Shown here: positions 25,440-33,772 of the stretch, in pieces
Position numbering within the stretch: the stretch's first letter is position 1
Layout: each line of letters opens with the position of its first letter
Assembly (NCBI GenBank): GCA_947178215.1
Contig: CAMWXJ010000011.1
Location: forward strand, 1-64,000
From: an uncultured Porphyromonadaceae bacterium
Lineage (GTDB): Bacteria; Bacteroidota; Bacteroidia; Bacteroidales; Muribaculaceae
DNA length: 64,000 nucleotides
Direction of reading: 5' to 3'
Position numbers and translations under genes: made by a program
Notes under the pieces: generated by a model
Databases searched by the model: none
The model's input: only the letters and a program-made list of their open reading frames with translations
What the model was told of the DNA's origin: nothing

Positions 25440-27401
25440 TTATTCTTTAACGAAGACAAATGGCGTTGACGCCAGCTCCTTATAATCGTTTACAGCGGTG
25501 CGGAAGTCGGTCCAGTCGGCGGCGTCGTACACGCGCTTGCCGAGCGAGAGCGATGCTTTGAGACGGAGGGTGTTGGCTTTTGCGGAAATATCCGATGCGA
25601 ACGAGGCCACGTCGCCGTCGTAGTTGACGGCCTCGTCGACGCCGTCGGCACCGAGCTTATAGCCCTTGGGCAACGTCATGGTCTCGTTGAGCTCCACCAG
25701 GCGCGAGCAGGCGTCCTTGAAGCCGTAGGCGCGCTTGTCGGAATCGGTGTCAACGCGTAGAAACGACTTCACACCCTGATATATATCACTAAGCACCACA
25801 GGCTTGCAGATAATGGCGCTGTCGGTGACAAGAGCGTAGTCGGGAATTACAAAATTGAGTGTGAGCGACACGGGAGCCTTCTGGTAGTCGGTGACTCCGG
25901 GGGCACTCCACGACGTGAGGCGAGCTAACGGTGAGATGCGTTGCAGCTCCGCTTCCAGCGCCCTCACCTCACGGCCCGAATAGCCTTGCAGGAACGGGCG
26001 GCGCACGGCGGCGTCGGACTGACCTTCGGCCGAAATCACGATGCTGCCGGTGAGAGTGCCGTCGGCGCTTACCTTTGTCTTTGCGTTAAGACGGAAATAG
26101 TGGTTTTCAGGCGCCGACACCGGAGTGAGGCACAAGTCTGAACCCTCGGGCAGGCCCGGGAGATAGTTCTGCTGCTGCTCGGCGCTCGACCATATCTCGC
26201 GGTTGTAGGGCACCCATGTCGGGTCGAGAGGCTGGTATGTGCCGTCGCTGAGCTTCACCACGGCCACGCAGTGGTTGAAGTGGTCGGCCGGGATGCTCTC
26301 GATGCGCGAGCCGGCCATAGTCATTGCGGGATAGGCCTCGAACCCTGCCATGCGGAGCATGGAGATGAGCAGCGCCGCCTTATCCTTGCACACGCCGGCA
26401 CGGTCGGTGAAATTGGTCTGCGTATTGTGGAGGGTATAACCCTCACCCTTGCCCATGGATATGCCCGAGTATCGCATATTGTCGGCCACCCAGTGTGTCA
26501 GGGCCGCTATGCGCTCCATCTCCCCGGTCTTGCCGCGGAGAATCTCGTCGACCTTTTTCTGCGCCTCCGGAGTGGGCTCGAAGCTGCCGTAGTCCTCGTT
26601 GACGTTGTAGAACCAGAGCGACTTCTCTTTCCACTCGCCGGTGGTCGACATCATGAGCTTTGGAGCCACATCGAAGCGGTCGACCATATTGGGCTCGGCC
26701 TTGAACGGAAGCTTGTTGTCGACGGCAAAGGTGTAGACAGTGCGGTCGCCGTCGCGGCGCACCGAGGGCTGAACGTCGCCCTGATAGAACTCATATTGCA
26801 GCTCCTTCTCCTTGGGCAGGCTCACGCGGTAAACCTTGCGCGCCGTTGGCTCTGCGACCCAGAAAGGCACAATGTCGTAGAACTGGCCGCGCATGGGAGG
26901 CACGAAGCGGTCATCGGCAGTCTCGTCGCCGGCAAGGAGGGCGTAGGTGAATCCCTTTTTGGCGATAGTGTAGTCGATTACGTCGCCGGGGCTGAGCCGT
27001 CCCGGTTCAAGCATTATCTGGCGTGCGCCCCAGTAAATGGCTCGTGCGGGGGCCGGATAGTCGCACGCCTTGGTCACATCAAGGTCGGTGACAGTGCCGT
27101 CGGGATGGTATATCTTGGCTTCGGTAAATTCGGCGAAAGCTGTGAGGGGGTCATAGTCGTATTTGATGACACGGTTGGCGAGCGCGCCGGCGGCGTTGCG
27201 CACCTGTATGACCTTGCGTATGGTAAAGGTGCCGGAACCTTGCGGCGACACTACCACGCTCGTGCTGTCGAGCAACACCACGGCGGGCTTTGACGCAAAT
27301 TCCGGATTATTGGCCACGGTCTCGAGCTGCGGCTTCCAGCTTTGTGCCGTGGCTGCCACGGCGACAAAAGCTGTCGAAATAAGGAATAGAAAACGTTTCA
27401 T
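25440..27401 (-). CDS. DUF3857 and transglutaminase-like protein, intact triad
   Basis: A 653-residue exported protein with signal peptide 1-19 (MKRFLFLIS..ATAQS), a DUF3857 domain (about 35-250), a transglutaminase-like domain (about 280-410) and a C-terminal beta-rich region (about 430-650). The papain-like triad is present: C338 (AGVCKDKAALL), H377 (FNHCVAV) and D393 (PLDPTW). I chose the ATG at 27399-27401 because it opens a clean signal peptide; the longer frame starts with His-rich read-through. Members are thought to be cysteine peptidases or cross-linkers of the periplasm, without known substrate. It is followed 12 bases on by a related gene lacking the triad. Confidence 0.82.
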   Translation of the reverse strand: MKRFLFLISTAFVAVAATAQSWKPQLETVANNPEFASKPAVVLLDSTSVVVSPQGSGTFTIRKVIQVRNAAGALANRVIKYDYDPLTAFAEFTEAKIYHPDGTVTDLDVTKACDYPAPARAIYWGARQIMLEPGRLSPGDVIDYTIAKKGFTYALLAGDETADDRFVPPMRGQFYDIVPFWVAEPTARKVYRVSLPKEKELQYEFYQGDVQPSVRRDGDRTVYTFAVDNKLPFKAEPNMVDRFDVAPKLMMSTTGEWKEKSLWFYNVNEDYGSFEPTPEAQKKVDEILRGKTGEMERIAALTHWVADNMRYSGISMGKGEGYTLHNTQTNFTDRAGVCKDKAALLISMLRMAGFEAYPAMTMAGSRIESIPADHFNHCVAVVKLSDGTYQPLDPTWVPYNREIWSSAEQQQNYLPGLPEGSDLCLTPVSAPENHYFRLNAKTKVSADGTLTGSIVISAEGQSDAAVRRPFLQGYSGREVRALEAELQRISPLARLTSWSAPGVTDYQKAPVSLTLNFVIPDYALVTDSAIICKPVVLSDIYQGVKSFLRVDTDSDKRAYGFKDACSRLVELNETMTLPKGYKLGADGVDEAVNYDGDVASFASDISAKANTLRLKASLSLGKRVYDAADWTDFRTAVNDYKELASTPFVFVKE

Positions 27402-27441
27402 GTGATGATGATGGATTAGGAGGGGGAGAACGGGATTGGGG

Positions 27442-27789
27442 TCAGCGGTCAAAGTGCGGCAGCGGAAGACCCGGCAGCGGCATCGAAATCTCCACCAGGC
27501 CGCCGACAGTGCCGTCGGGGTGGCGCCATGGCGTCTGGTAAATCATTTTCAGCACGCCCTTGGAGGTGGTTATAGTGTAGGAATTGCTCTCGCCGGTGGC
27601 AAGCATATGGGCTATCTTGGCGCGAGAGGCCTCGTTGTGGCAGGGTATCAGACTCTGCCCCGTGAGGGTGCCTCCGTCGGGGGCGAAGGTGGCGCGGGAG
27701 AGGCGGTTCATGTAGATGATTATGCCCTCGGCATCACACACAGTCACGGCGCAGTTCATGTCTTCGGCCCAGGCAAACTGATTGTCCAT
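27442..27789 (-). CDS. Stand-alone PAS domain protein
   Basis: A 115-residue soluble protein made of a single PAS fold: AVTVCDAEGIIIYMNRLS (strands A and B), a short helical core, then SYTITTSKGVLKMIYQTPW and GGLVEISMPL (sheet). No kinase, HTH or cyclase domain is attached. The motif LIPCHNEASRAKI has one Cys-His pair that could bind a ligand; this is speculation. I chose the ATG at 27787-27789 (MDNQFAWAED). It lies 40 bases before the DUF3857 gene and about 85 after the kinase gene, in the same direction. A stand-alone PAS must act through a partner not seen here. Confidence 0.72.
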   Translation of the reverse strand: MDNQFAWAEDMNCAVTVCDAEGIIIYMNRLSRATFAPDGGTLTGQSLIPCHNEASRAKIAHMLATGESNSYTITTSKGVLKMIYQTPWRHPDGTVGGLVEISMPLPGLPLPHFDR

Positions 27790-27873
27790 GATTCTTTCTG
27801 TATCGCTATTTATGAAGCGTGAGACCGACGCGACGGCCGGCCTCACGAAGATGTGAATATGACTGCCGTTCGC

Positions 27874-28974
27874 TTACTTGGCGAGCTGTCCGGCGATGAA
27901 CTCGCGCATCGCGGGATAGTTGTCGAGCACGGAGTGGAAGAGAGCGAGCTGGTTGTGGGTGCGGACGAGATTGTGTTCGGGATATTTGATTTTGTAGTAG
28001 GTGTCGCCGTTGATGTAGTCGGCGAGGAAGCGCACGGCCTGCATGTAGGGGAAGAGTGCGGCGGCATAAGGCAGATTCTCTATCTCCACGGGGAGGAGGA
28101 AGCTCTTGGCACCTTCGAGATAGCCTTCGGTGAACGCACGGAATATATCCATGTCAAATGCCACCTTGTCGATAGCGGGGTCGTCCTCGGCCACCTTGTT
28201 GGCGCCTGTGCGGAGGAAGTCGCCGTAGTCGGAGAACACAAACGAGGGCATCACGGTGTCAAGGTCGATGACGCAGAGCACGTTGCCCTCCTTGTCAAAC
28301 ATCATATTGTTGACTTTGGTGTCGCAGTGGCAGATGCGCTTGGGGAGCTTGCCCTCGCGGTACAGACGCTCGCCGGCGGTCATCTCTTCGGCGTGGTTCA
28401 TGATGTCGTCGAGCTCGGCCTTGACCTCGGCGACGCGACCCACAGGATCGGCCTCGACTGCCTCGCGGAGCTGACGGAGGCGGAACTCCATGTTGTGGAA
28501 GTCGGGAATGCTCTCGGTGAGCTCGCGGTCAATATCCACGAGCGACGCCTCGAAGCGTCCGAAAGCGCGGCCGCAGTCGCGCGAGCTCTCGGGGGTCACG
28601 GCCTCCTTGGTCACGGCGTCAGGGATAAATACCATTACTCGCCAGTAGGCATCACCCTCGGCGTCGTAATAATAGGTCTTGCCGGAACCGTCAGTGAGGG
28701 GCACGAAAGTGAGCACCTTGCGGTCGATGTCGTCGGCGCTCTCAGCTTCGAGCTTGCGGCGGATATGCGATGTCACGGCCTCGATGTTGTTTTGCAGACC
28801 CTCTACATCTGTGAATATATGATGGTTGATGCGTTGCAGCACATAGTCGGGGTCAGTGCCGGCGGTAGTGACCTTGTAGGTGTCGTTGATAAGGCCGTTG
28901 CCGAGAGGCTTCACGGCCTCCACTGTGCCTTTTATGGCGAAGCGACCAATAATGTCATTGAGATTTGCTGACAT
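27874..28974 (-). CDS. APH-fold sugar kinase, NahK-like
   Basis: A 366-residue cytoplasmic kinase of the choline/aminoglycoside phosphotransferase fold. The catalytic loop is HCDTKVNN (D218, N223) and the metal-binding aspartate is in VIDLD (D237). The nucleotide-binding strand region LGNGLINDTYKV is at about 24-35. Overall layout resembles N-acetylhexosamine 1-kinase of bifidobacteria, which makes GlcNAc- or GalNAc-1-phosphate in mucin-sugar salvage. That would suit this region, but homoserine-kinase-like and other substrates are possible. A 63-base spacer separates it from the AlbA_2 gene; the hairpin there (29019-29036) has no T-run in the needed direction. Confidence 0.75.
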   Translation of the reverse strand: MSANLNDIIGRFAIKGTVEAVKPLGNGLINDTYKVTTAGTDPDYVLQRINHHIFTDVEGLQNNIEAVTSHIRRKLEAESADDIDRKVLTFVPLTDGSGKTYYYDAEGDAYWRVMVFIPDAVTKEAVTPESSRDCGRAFGRFEASLVDIDRELTESIPDFHNMEFRLRQLREAVEADPVGRVAEVKAELDDIMNHAEEMTAGERLYREGKLPKRICHCDTKVNNMMFDKEGNVLCVIDLDTVMPSFVFSDYGDFLRTGANKVAEDDPAIDKVAFDMDIFRAFTEGYLEGAKSFLLPVEIENLPYAAALFPYMQAVRFLADYINGDTYYKIKYPEHNLVRTHNQLALFHSVLDNYPAMREFIAGQLAK

Positions 28975-29037
28975 GGTGTTGTGAGATTTATGGTTGTGGT
29001 TTTGATGATTTTTTCGGGAGCGGAGCGGGGTCCGCTA

Positions 29038-32000
29038 TTATTTTAGGTGATAGGTGAGAGAGCGCTCGAAATCGTTGTCGAGGTCGGCCATGCCGCCCGA
29101 AAGCCGCTGTCCGTTGCGCTCGAAGCGGGCGAACGACGCGGCGCGGTCGGCGCCTATGATTATGGCGCGTAGGAAAGTGGCGTCGGCAGGTATGAGGCGT
29201 TCGCCCTGCTCGTAAGTGGAGCCGAGCGGCAGGCTGTCGGGGCCGAAATAGCGCTTTATCACGTTGCGGCCATCGTCGGTCGAGTAGTAGATGAACACGC
29301 CGTCGTCGGGGCGTACGGGCGAGAGAAACACGAGGTCGCCACCCGATATGCGGCCCTGCGGGTCGAGGCGGTCGTACTGATAGCGGATGCCGTGGCCGGA
29401 GTCGAAGATTGCGAGCAGATAGCCCGCGGCCTCGTCCTCGCGTAATTTCAGCGAGAGGCGCGCCGAGTCGTCAATCCACATGTTCTGCCGGCTTATGCGG
29501 TAGGAGCCGTCGTCGCCGGTGATGTAGAGAAACGACACCGGCTCATGGAATGGTGTGCCGTCGCAGGTGTCGAAGTCGCGGTTGTCGCGCAACACCGATG
29601 TTGCAATCTGCGGTATCTCGCGGCGACGAGGTTCCGAAGCGATGATTGCCTCCTCGACACTCTCGGCCGGAGCTGCGACCGGCTCGGCGTGTGTCTCCTC
29701 AGCGGGAGCGGCGGTGGCTGTGGCTACGGGCACCATCGCGGTCACAGGAGCGAGAGCCTGCTCAGGCTCGCCGGCGACAAACGACAGTGGCACCGACGGG
29801 TCCTTGCGGTTGCGGATAAACTCTGCTTCGAGCTCGCGCGGTATGGGGCGCGTGGAGGTGGAGTGACGCTGATAGTAGACCCCCTCGTAGACGATAGGGG
29901 TGCGTGTGGGCTTTACGTCGACCACATACACCTTTTTGCCGTCGTATTCCTGCCACGAACTGCGGATGAATATATGACGGTTCACCATCTTGAAGTTGTT
30001 GTTTATCTCATTCATCAGATAGAGGTCCATTTTGTCGGGAGCCTTGAAAAATTCGAGGTCGTTGGCCACGCCGCGCACATAGCCCTCGTCGCTAACGCCG
30101 ATATAGAGTCGGCCGCCTTGCGAGTTGAGGAATCCGGCTATAATCTGGAGTATCTCGCGTGTCTGGCGGCGCACGTCGCGGCGCATGGCGTTGCCGGCGG
30201 GATATACGAGCGATGTCTTGAACTCCACGGTCTGACTTTCGAGGCCGTTCTCAAGCTGCTCGGGCAGAGTGTCGGGCGACAGGTGCAGCTCGTTGTAAAT
30301 CTGTTCGCGTATGGCAGAGCGCTCGCGGCCGAGCTTGAAGCCGTCGAGGGCGTTGTAGGCGAGTATGAGGCGGCCGAGCTTGTCAATCTGGGTCGACATG
30401 GTCGAGCGTATCACGTCCCACACCTTGTCGGTGCGATCGGGACGGTCAAGCGCGGCGAGAAGTTTAAGCTTCTGTGTCTCGGACGACGATGACGACGCCT
30501 CCATTATCATTTCCGACAGGGAGTCGACGCGCACGAGGTCTACACGACCGTTTGAGGCAAACTCGTCGAGCACCTCGATGACGGAGCAGCGGCGTGCGTA
30601 GTACAGTGCCTGCTGTTCCAGGCCGAGCATCTCGGCCATGAGCCTGGCAAACCAGAAGTAGTTGTAGGCGTGCACCATTTCGGTGGTGAGGTCGGCCATG
30701 CGGGCTATGATGCGCATCAGCTCGCCTACGCGGATGTCGCTCAGCGGCTCGTCCATCTGGCCGGCCGAGTCGGCGGCATCGGTCTTCGAGTCCCCTTTCG
30801 CGGCTTCGGCGTGGTAGTCCTGGGGCGTCGTGGTATCAGCGCCGTAGACGCGCTCGTCGGCGTAGCTGTAAATCAGCGTAGCGAGCGAGTCTTCAAACGT
30901 CACCTTTTCGGGCACATAGCTCTGTATGCAGGTTGCAAGCGTCTCCTGACGGGCGCCGGTGCCTACGGAGTCGATGCGTATGCGTATGTTGTCGCCGGGC
31001 ATTATTGCCTCGGAGAAATCGCCTCCGTCGACCCATGCGGTGAAGCCGTGCTCGGTGAACACCGTGAAACGGTCGCCGAAAAAGCCTCCGGTATGCGACG
31101 GCATGGCCGTGACCACGGCGTTGAGCTCGCTGTTGAGCTCAACGTTGTCGTTGACGTAGCGGTTGAGCTCGTCGATAACAGAGAACGACAGAGTATCGTC
31201 GGCAGGCGAGCAGGCCATGACACGGGCCGTCAGGCGGTAAGGCCGGCCGTCGGGGTCAAAGAACACCGACAGGGGCACAGCGCCGTTGCCGCGTATAAGG
31301 TTGGAGCGGTCGAGGAAGCCCTCGCCGCGATAGCCGTCCTCGACCACGCGGCAGGCGAAGCGCTCGTTGCCGGGAGTGTCGTTGACTATCGACTCGACAA
31401 TTATCTCCACGGTGTCGCCCGGATCGGGCAACATCAGCTTGCGCTTTTTCTTGGCCTCCTTGGGCTTGACGACAGTCTCGACGACAGCGGATTCCGCCGA
31501 ACCCTTGCTCTTGCGTGTGCCGGCGAGAGCCTGGCGCACCAGTGCAAACGTGTCGCGAAACTGCAAGATAGTGCCGGGGCGGCGGTTTTCGGGCGGGAGG
31601 GCGTCGCTGAGCCATATCTGCAAGCCGTGCCACAACGGCAGCTTGGCCGGTATGACGGAGTGGGAGGCGTCGGAGCCGTTGATACGAAGCGCTATTGACG
31701 ACGAGTCGACCGACAGTGTGGCCTGGGGCGTCGCAAAGGTGTAGGTCGAGCCGTCGAGCGGTTCGGTCTTTACGAGGGTGCGGGCGAGGCGTCCGAGGTC
31801 CTTGGTGTCGTCCCACTTGAACTCGTTGTCGGGAATATCGCCCGAAATGGCCACTTGGAGGGCCTTTTCGAGCATCTGCTGCTTCTCGCAATTGCTCTTG
31901 AACGAGAAGTAGCGGTAGAGGCGCGAGCGGTTTACCGCCAGCTCGTCGGCGGCCTCGGAGGAGGCAGCTCCACGGCGGCCCGAGGCGAGAATCTGCTGTA

Positions 32001-33135
32001 TGGCTATGGCGGCGAGCATCTTGTCGAGACGGCTTTCGGCCTCGTCGCCGTCAATCTCCGATATGTTGTCGAGTATGGTGTGACAGGAGTCGATATAGAG
32101 TTGCAACTGCTCGATGAACGCCGAACGGAACGGCTCGGCCATCCACGACGACGGGTTGCCTCGGTGTATCACCTCGATTAGTTCCGTCATGCGGCTGTCG
32201 ATGCTGTCGGGGTCGAGCGAGAACACGCACATGAGCGTGCGCAGCTTGCTCTCGGGCCGGTAGAGGTAGCCCGAGGCGCGAAGCTTCTCCATTATGTGGG
32301 ATATGTATTCGTTCTGGCGCCCCTCGTCGACTATGCCGAGCGCGGTGAGCATATCGTCGCAGTAGCTCACCAGTCGGGCCGTCTCCTCGCGCAGGGCGAA
32401 ACGCCTGGGCGCCGCGAACGCGCAGAGCAGCTCGGTGTCTTCGAGCACGTAGGCCGTAATGGCGCGCAGCGTGGCCACACGCTCCGGGTCGGGTCGTATG
32501 CCCGAGGTGAGGAAATGCTCGCGGGCCGTGCGGAGGGCTTCGAGAATCCACTCGGGATTCCTGGCTTTAAGCATCGACATAGCCTTCACCATACGCGGCT
32601 CTTCGGCCAGTGCCTCGAAGAGTTGCTCCACCTGTTCGGCTCCAATGTTGGTGTCGAGGTCCTTGCGGGTCACGAGCACCATGGGCGGTTCGCCGTGACG
32701 TTCAAGCACTTCCTCAATTTGAAGATTCAGGTTTATGCCCTGCATCTTGCCTACCCGACAGCGCACTCGGTCGCCGTGGGTGAGCTTCATGCCTCGCTTG
32801 GCGGGGAGCAAAATCCAGTATCCGAGTCCCTCCTGAGTGACCTTGTAGTGAGGCATCTCGGTTTTGGTCATGTCGGCCTCGACAATAAATTCGTAGGATT
32901 CCCCCTGTCGATATCGTGCCGCGAATATCGGCGACATATCCTGTTTGAGAAAAACCAAATTGCCGTCAACGCGGTCCACTATACAGGCAACCTGCTCGGG
33001 TGTCTTGTCGTAGCGTTGAAAATCAAATTTTTTTACTTTAACATTTTTTCCGTCAAGATTCAGGGTATAGTAACCATACGAATCGGCCACAACGTCGAGC
33101 GTGATTTTTTGCCCCTTGGTAAGCAGGTTTGCCAT
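29038..33135 (-). CDS. 1365-residue protein with S1-like and Schlafen AlbA_2 domains
   Basis: A large soluble protein with no signal peptide. Residues 1-150 are beta-rich and OB/S1-like (GDRVRCRVGKM). About 165-540 is helical. About 565-740 holds two more S1-like beta segments after a Lys-rich stretch (KPKEAKKKRKL). About 790-940 is helical. About 960-1100 is an AlbA_2 (Schlafen) domain. An Ala/Pro/Glu linker (about 1125-1175) leads to a beta-rich C-terminus. In the AlbA_2 domain E966 and E971 (ESQTVEFK) and D1016 (GVSDEG) fall where Schlafen RNases carry their acidic site. RNA binding or cleavage is therefore a reasonable inference. No function is known to me for this architecture. It has its own promoter at 33208-33215. 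Confidence 0.75.
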   Translation of the reverse strand: MANLLTKGQKITLDVVADSYGYYTLNLDGKNVKVKKFDFQRYDKTPEQVACIVDRVDGNLVFLKQDMSPIFAARYRQGESYEFIVEADMTKTEMPHYKVTQEGLGYWILLPAKRGMKLTHGDRVRCRVGKMQGINLNLQIEEVLERHGEPPMVLVTRKDLDTNIGAEQVEQLFEALAEEPRMVKAMSMLKARNPEWILEALRTAREHFLTSGIRPDPERVATLRAITAYVLEDTELLCAFAAPRRFALREETARLVSYCDDMLTALGIVDEGRQNEYISHIMEKLRASGYLYRPESKLRTLMCVFSLDPDSIDSRMTELIEVIHRGNPSSWMAEPFRSAFIEQLQLYIDSCHTILDNISEIDGDEAESRLDKMLAAIAIQQILASGRRGAASSEAADELAVNRSRLYRYFSFKSNCEKQQMLEKALQVAISGDIPDNEFKWDDTKDLGRLARTLVKTEPLDGSTYTFATPQATLSVDSSSIALRINGSDASHSVIPAKLPLWHGLQIWLSDALPPENRRPGTILQFRDTFALVRQALAGTRKSKGSAESAVVETVVKPKEAKKKRKLMLPDPGDTVEIIVESIVNDTPGNERFACRVVEDGYRGEGFLDRSNLIRGNGAVPLSVFFDPDGRPYRLTARVMACSPADDTLSFSVIDELNRYVNDNVELNSELNAVVTAMPSHTGGFFGDRFTVFTEHGFTAWVDGGDFSEAIMPGDNIRIRIDSVGTGARQETLATCIQSYVPEKVTFEDSLATLIYSYADERVYGADTTTPQDYHAEAAKGDSKTDAADSAGQMDEPLSDIRVGELMRIIARMADLTTEMVHAYNYFWFARLMAEMLGLEQQALYYARRCSVIEVLDEFASNGRVDLVRVDSLSEMIMEASSSSSETQKLKLLAALDRPDRTDKVWDVIRSTMSTQIDKLGRLILAYNALDGFKLGRERSAIREQIYNELHLSPDTLPEQLENGLESQTVEFKTSLVYPAGNAMRRDVRRQTREILQIIAGFLNSQGGRLYIGVSDEGYVRGVANDLEFFKAPDKMDLYLMNEINNNFKMVNRHIFIRSSWQEYDGKKVYVVDVKPTRTPIVYEGVYYQRHSTSTRPIPRELEAEFIRNRKDPSVPLSFVAGEPEQALAPVTAMVPVATATAAPAEETHAEPVAAPAESVEEAIIASEPRRREIPQIATSVLRDNRDFDTCDGTPFHEPVSFLYITGDDGSYRISRQNMWIDDSARLSLKLREDEAAGYLLAIFDSGHGIRYQYDRLDPQGRISGGDLVFLSPVRPDDGVFIYYSTDDGRNVIKRYFGPDSLPLGSTYEQGERLIPADATFLRAIIIGADRAASFARFERNGQRLSGGMADLDNDFERSLTYHLK

Positions 33136-33207
33136 AAAAGATTGAAATTTAATGCGATAAAATCAAAGGCTATACGGCAGCTGCGACTGTGCGCGGCTAC
33201 CGTCAAG

Positions 33208-33215
33208 CAAATATA
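33208..33215 (-). promoter_or_regulatory. Promoter -7 element for the AlbA_2 gene
   Basis: The minus strand reads TATATTTG, an exact -7 match, in the short gap between the phosphopantetheinyl transferase stop (33233) and the AlbA_2 start (33135). The predicted leader is about 65 bases. No TTG is found at the usual upstream distance. Confidence 0.5.
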
Positions 33216-33232
33216 GCAAAAATCACGGAATA

Positions 33233-33751
33233 TCAGCGCCTCACCGCTATCGCTATCACGGCGGCGCCGGCTATGCAGGTCCAGGCTACGCGGGCGCACA
33301 ATCCGGGCGCCTCGACTGCCTCGCGGCCCACGCGGATGTCAAGCAACGGCAGCCCGCGCCGCCCGAATGCCTTGTAGGCCGCTTCCTTTGCGGTCCATAT
33401 CTCGCACGGCGTGAGCGAGGGGTCATCGGCCGCCGAGACAAAACGCGAGGCTATACGCCGCAACTGGCCCTCACGGCACGGGTCCTCGATGTCGACGCCG
33501 GGCCTCACAGCCGGGTCGTGCGACAGTGCGAGCAGGGCATATCCGGCCCCGTGGCTCACCGACACGGCTACGTCATCGCGCCCCACGGCGAAGGGAGCGC
33601 CGTCGGGGCGGTGCCCCTCGACGGTGCCGAGCAGCTCGCGGAACAGACGGTCGACGGCCTCGCGCTCGGCGGCGCGCCCGCGGCCGTCGAGCGGCAACAG
33701 CCACAGCTCTATCCCGGCCAACGGCGACTCAATACCGATTATCCCGCTCAT
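33233..33751 (-). CDS. 4'-phosphopantetheinyl transferase (Sfp-like)
   Basis: A 172-residue protein, short for the Sfp group. It keeps the two diagnostic motifs: GVDIEDP (Mg-binding, near 88-94) and WTAKEAAYKAFG (near 118-129), plus the preceding SVSHGAGYALLAL strand. It transfers the phosphopantetheine arm of CoA onto carrier proteins. No carrier-protein or NRPS/PKS gene is in the window, so it is probably a general activator of acyl carrier or peptidyl carrier proteins elsewhere. It starts 21 bases after the DUF418 gene, likely on one transcript. Confidence 0.85.
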   Translation of the reverse strand: MSGIIGIESPLAGIELWLLPLDGRGRAAEREAVDRLFRELLGTVEGHRPDGAPFAVGRDDVAVSVSHGAGYALLALSHDPAVRPGVDIEDPCREGQLRRIASRFVSAADDPSLTPCEIWTAKEAAYKAFGRRGLPLLDIRVGREAVEAPGLCARVAWTCIAGAAVIAIAVRR

Positions 33752-33772
33752 AGACGACAGACATTTGCGGCA

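Noticed and set aside
29019..29036. Hairpin AGCGGA/TCCGCT as terminator of the AlbA_2 gene
   Set aside because: On the minus strand it is followed by As, not Ts, and the stem is only six pairs. Read-through into the kinase gene seems likely.
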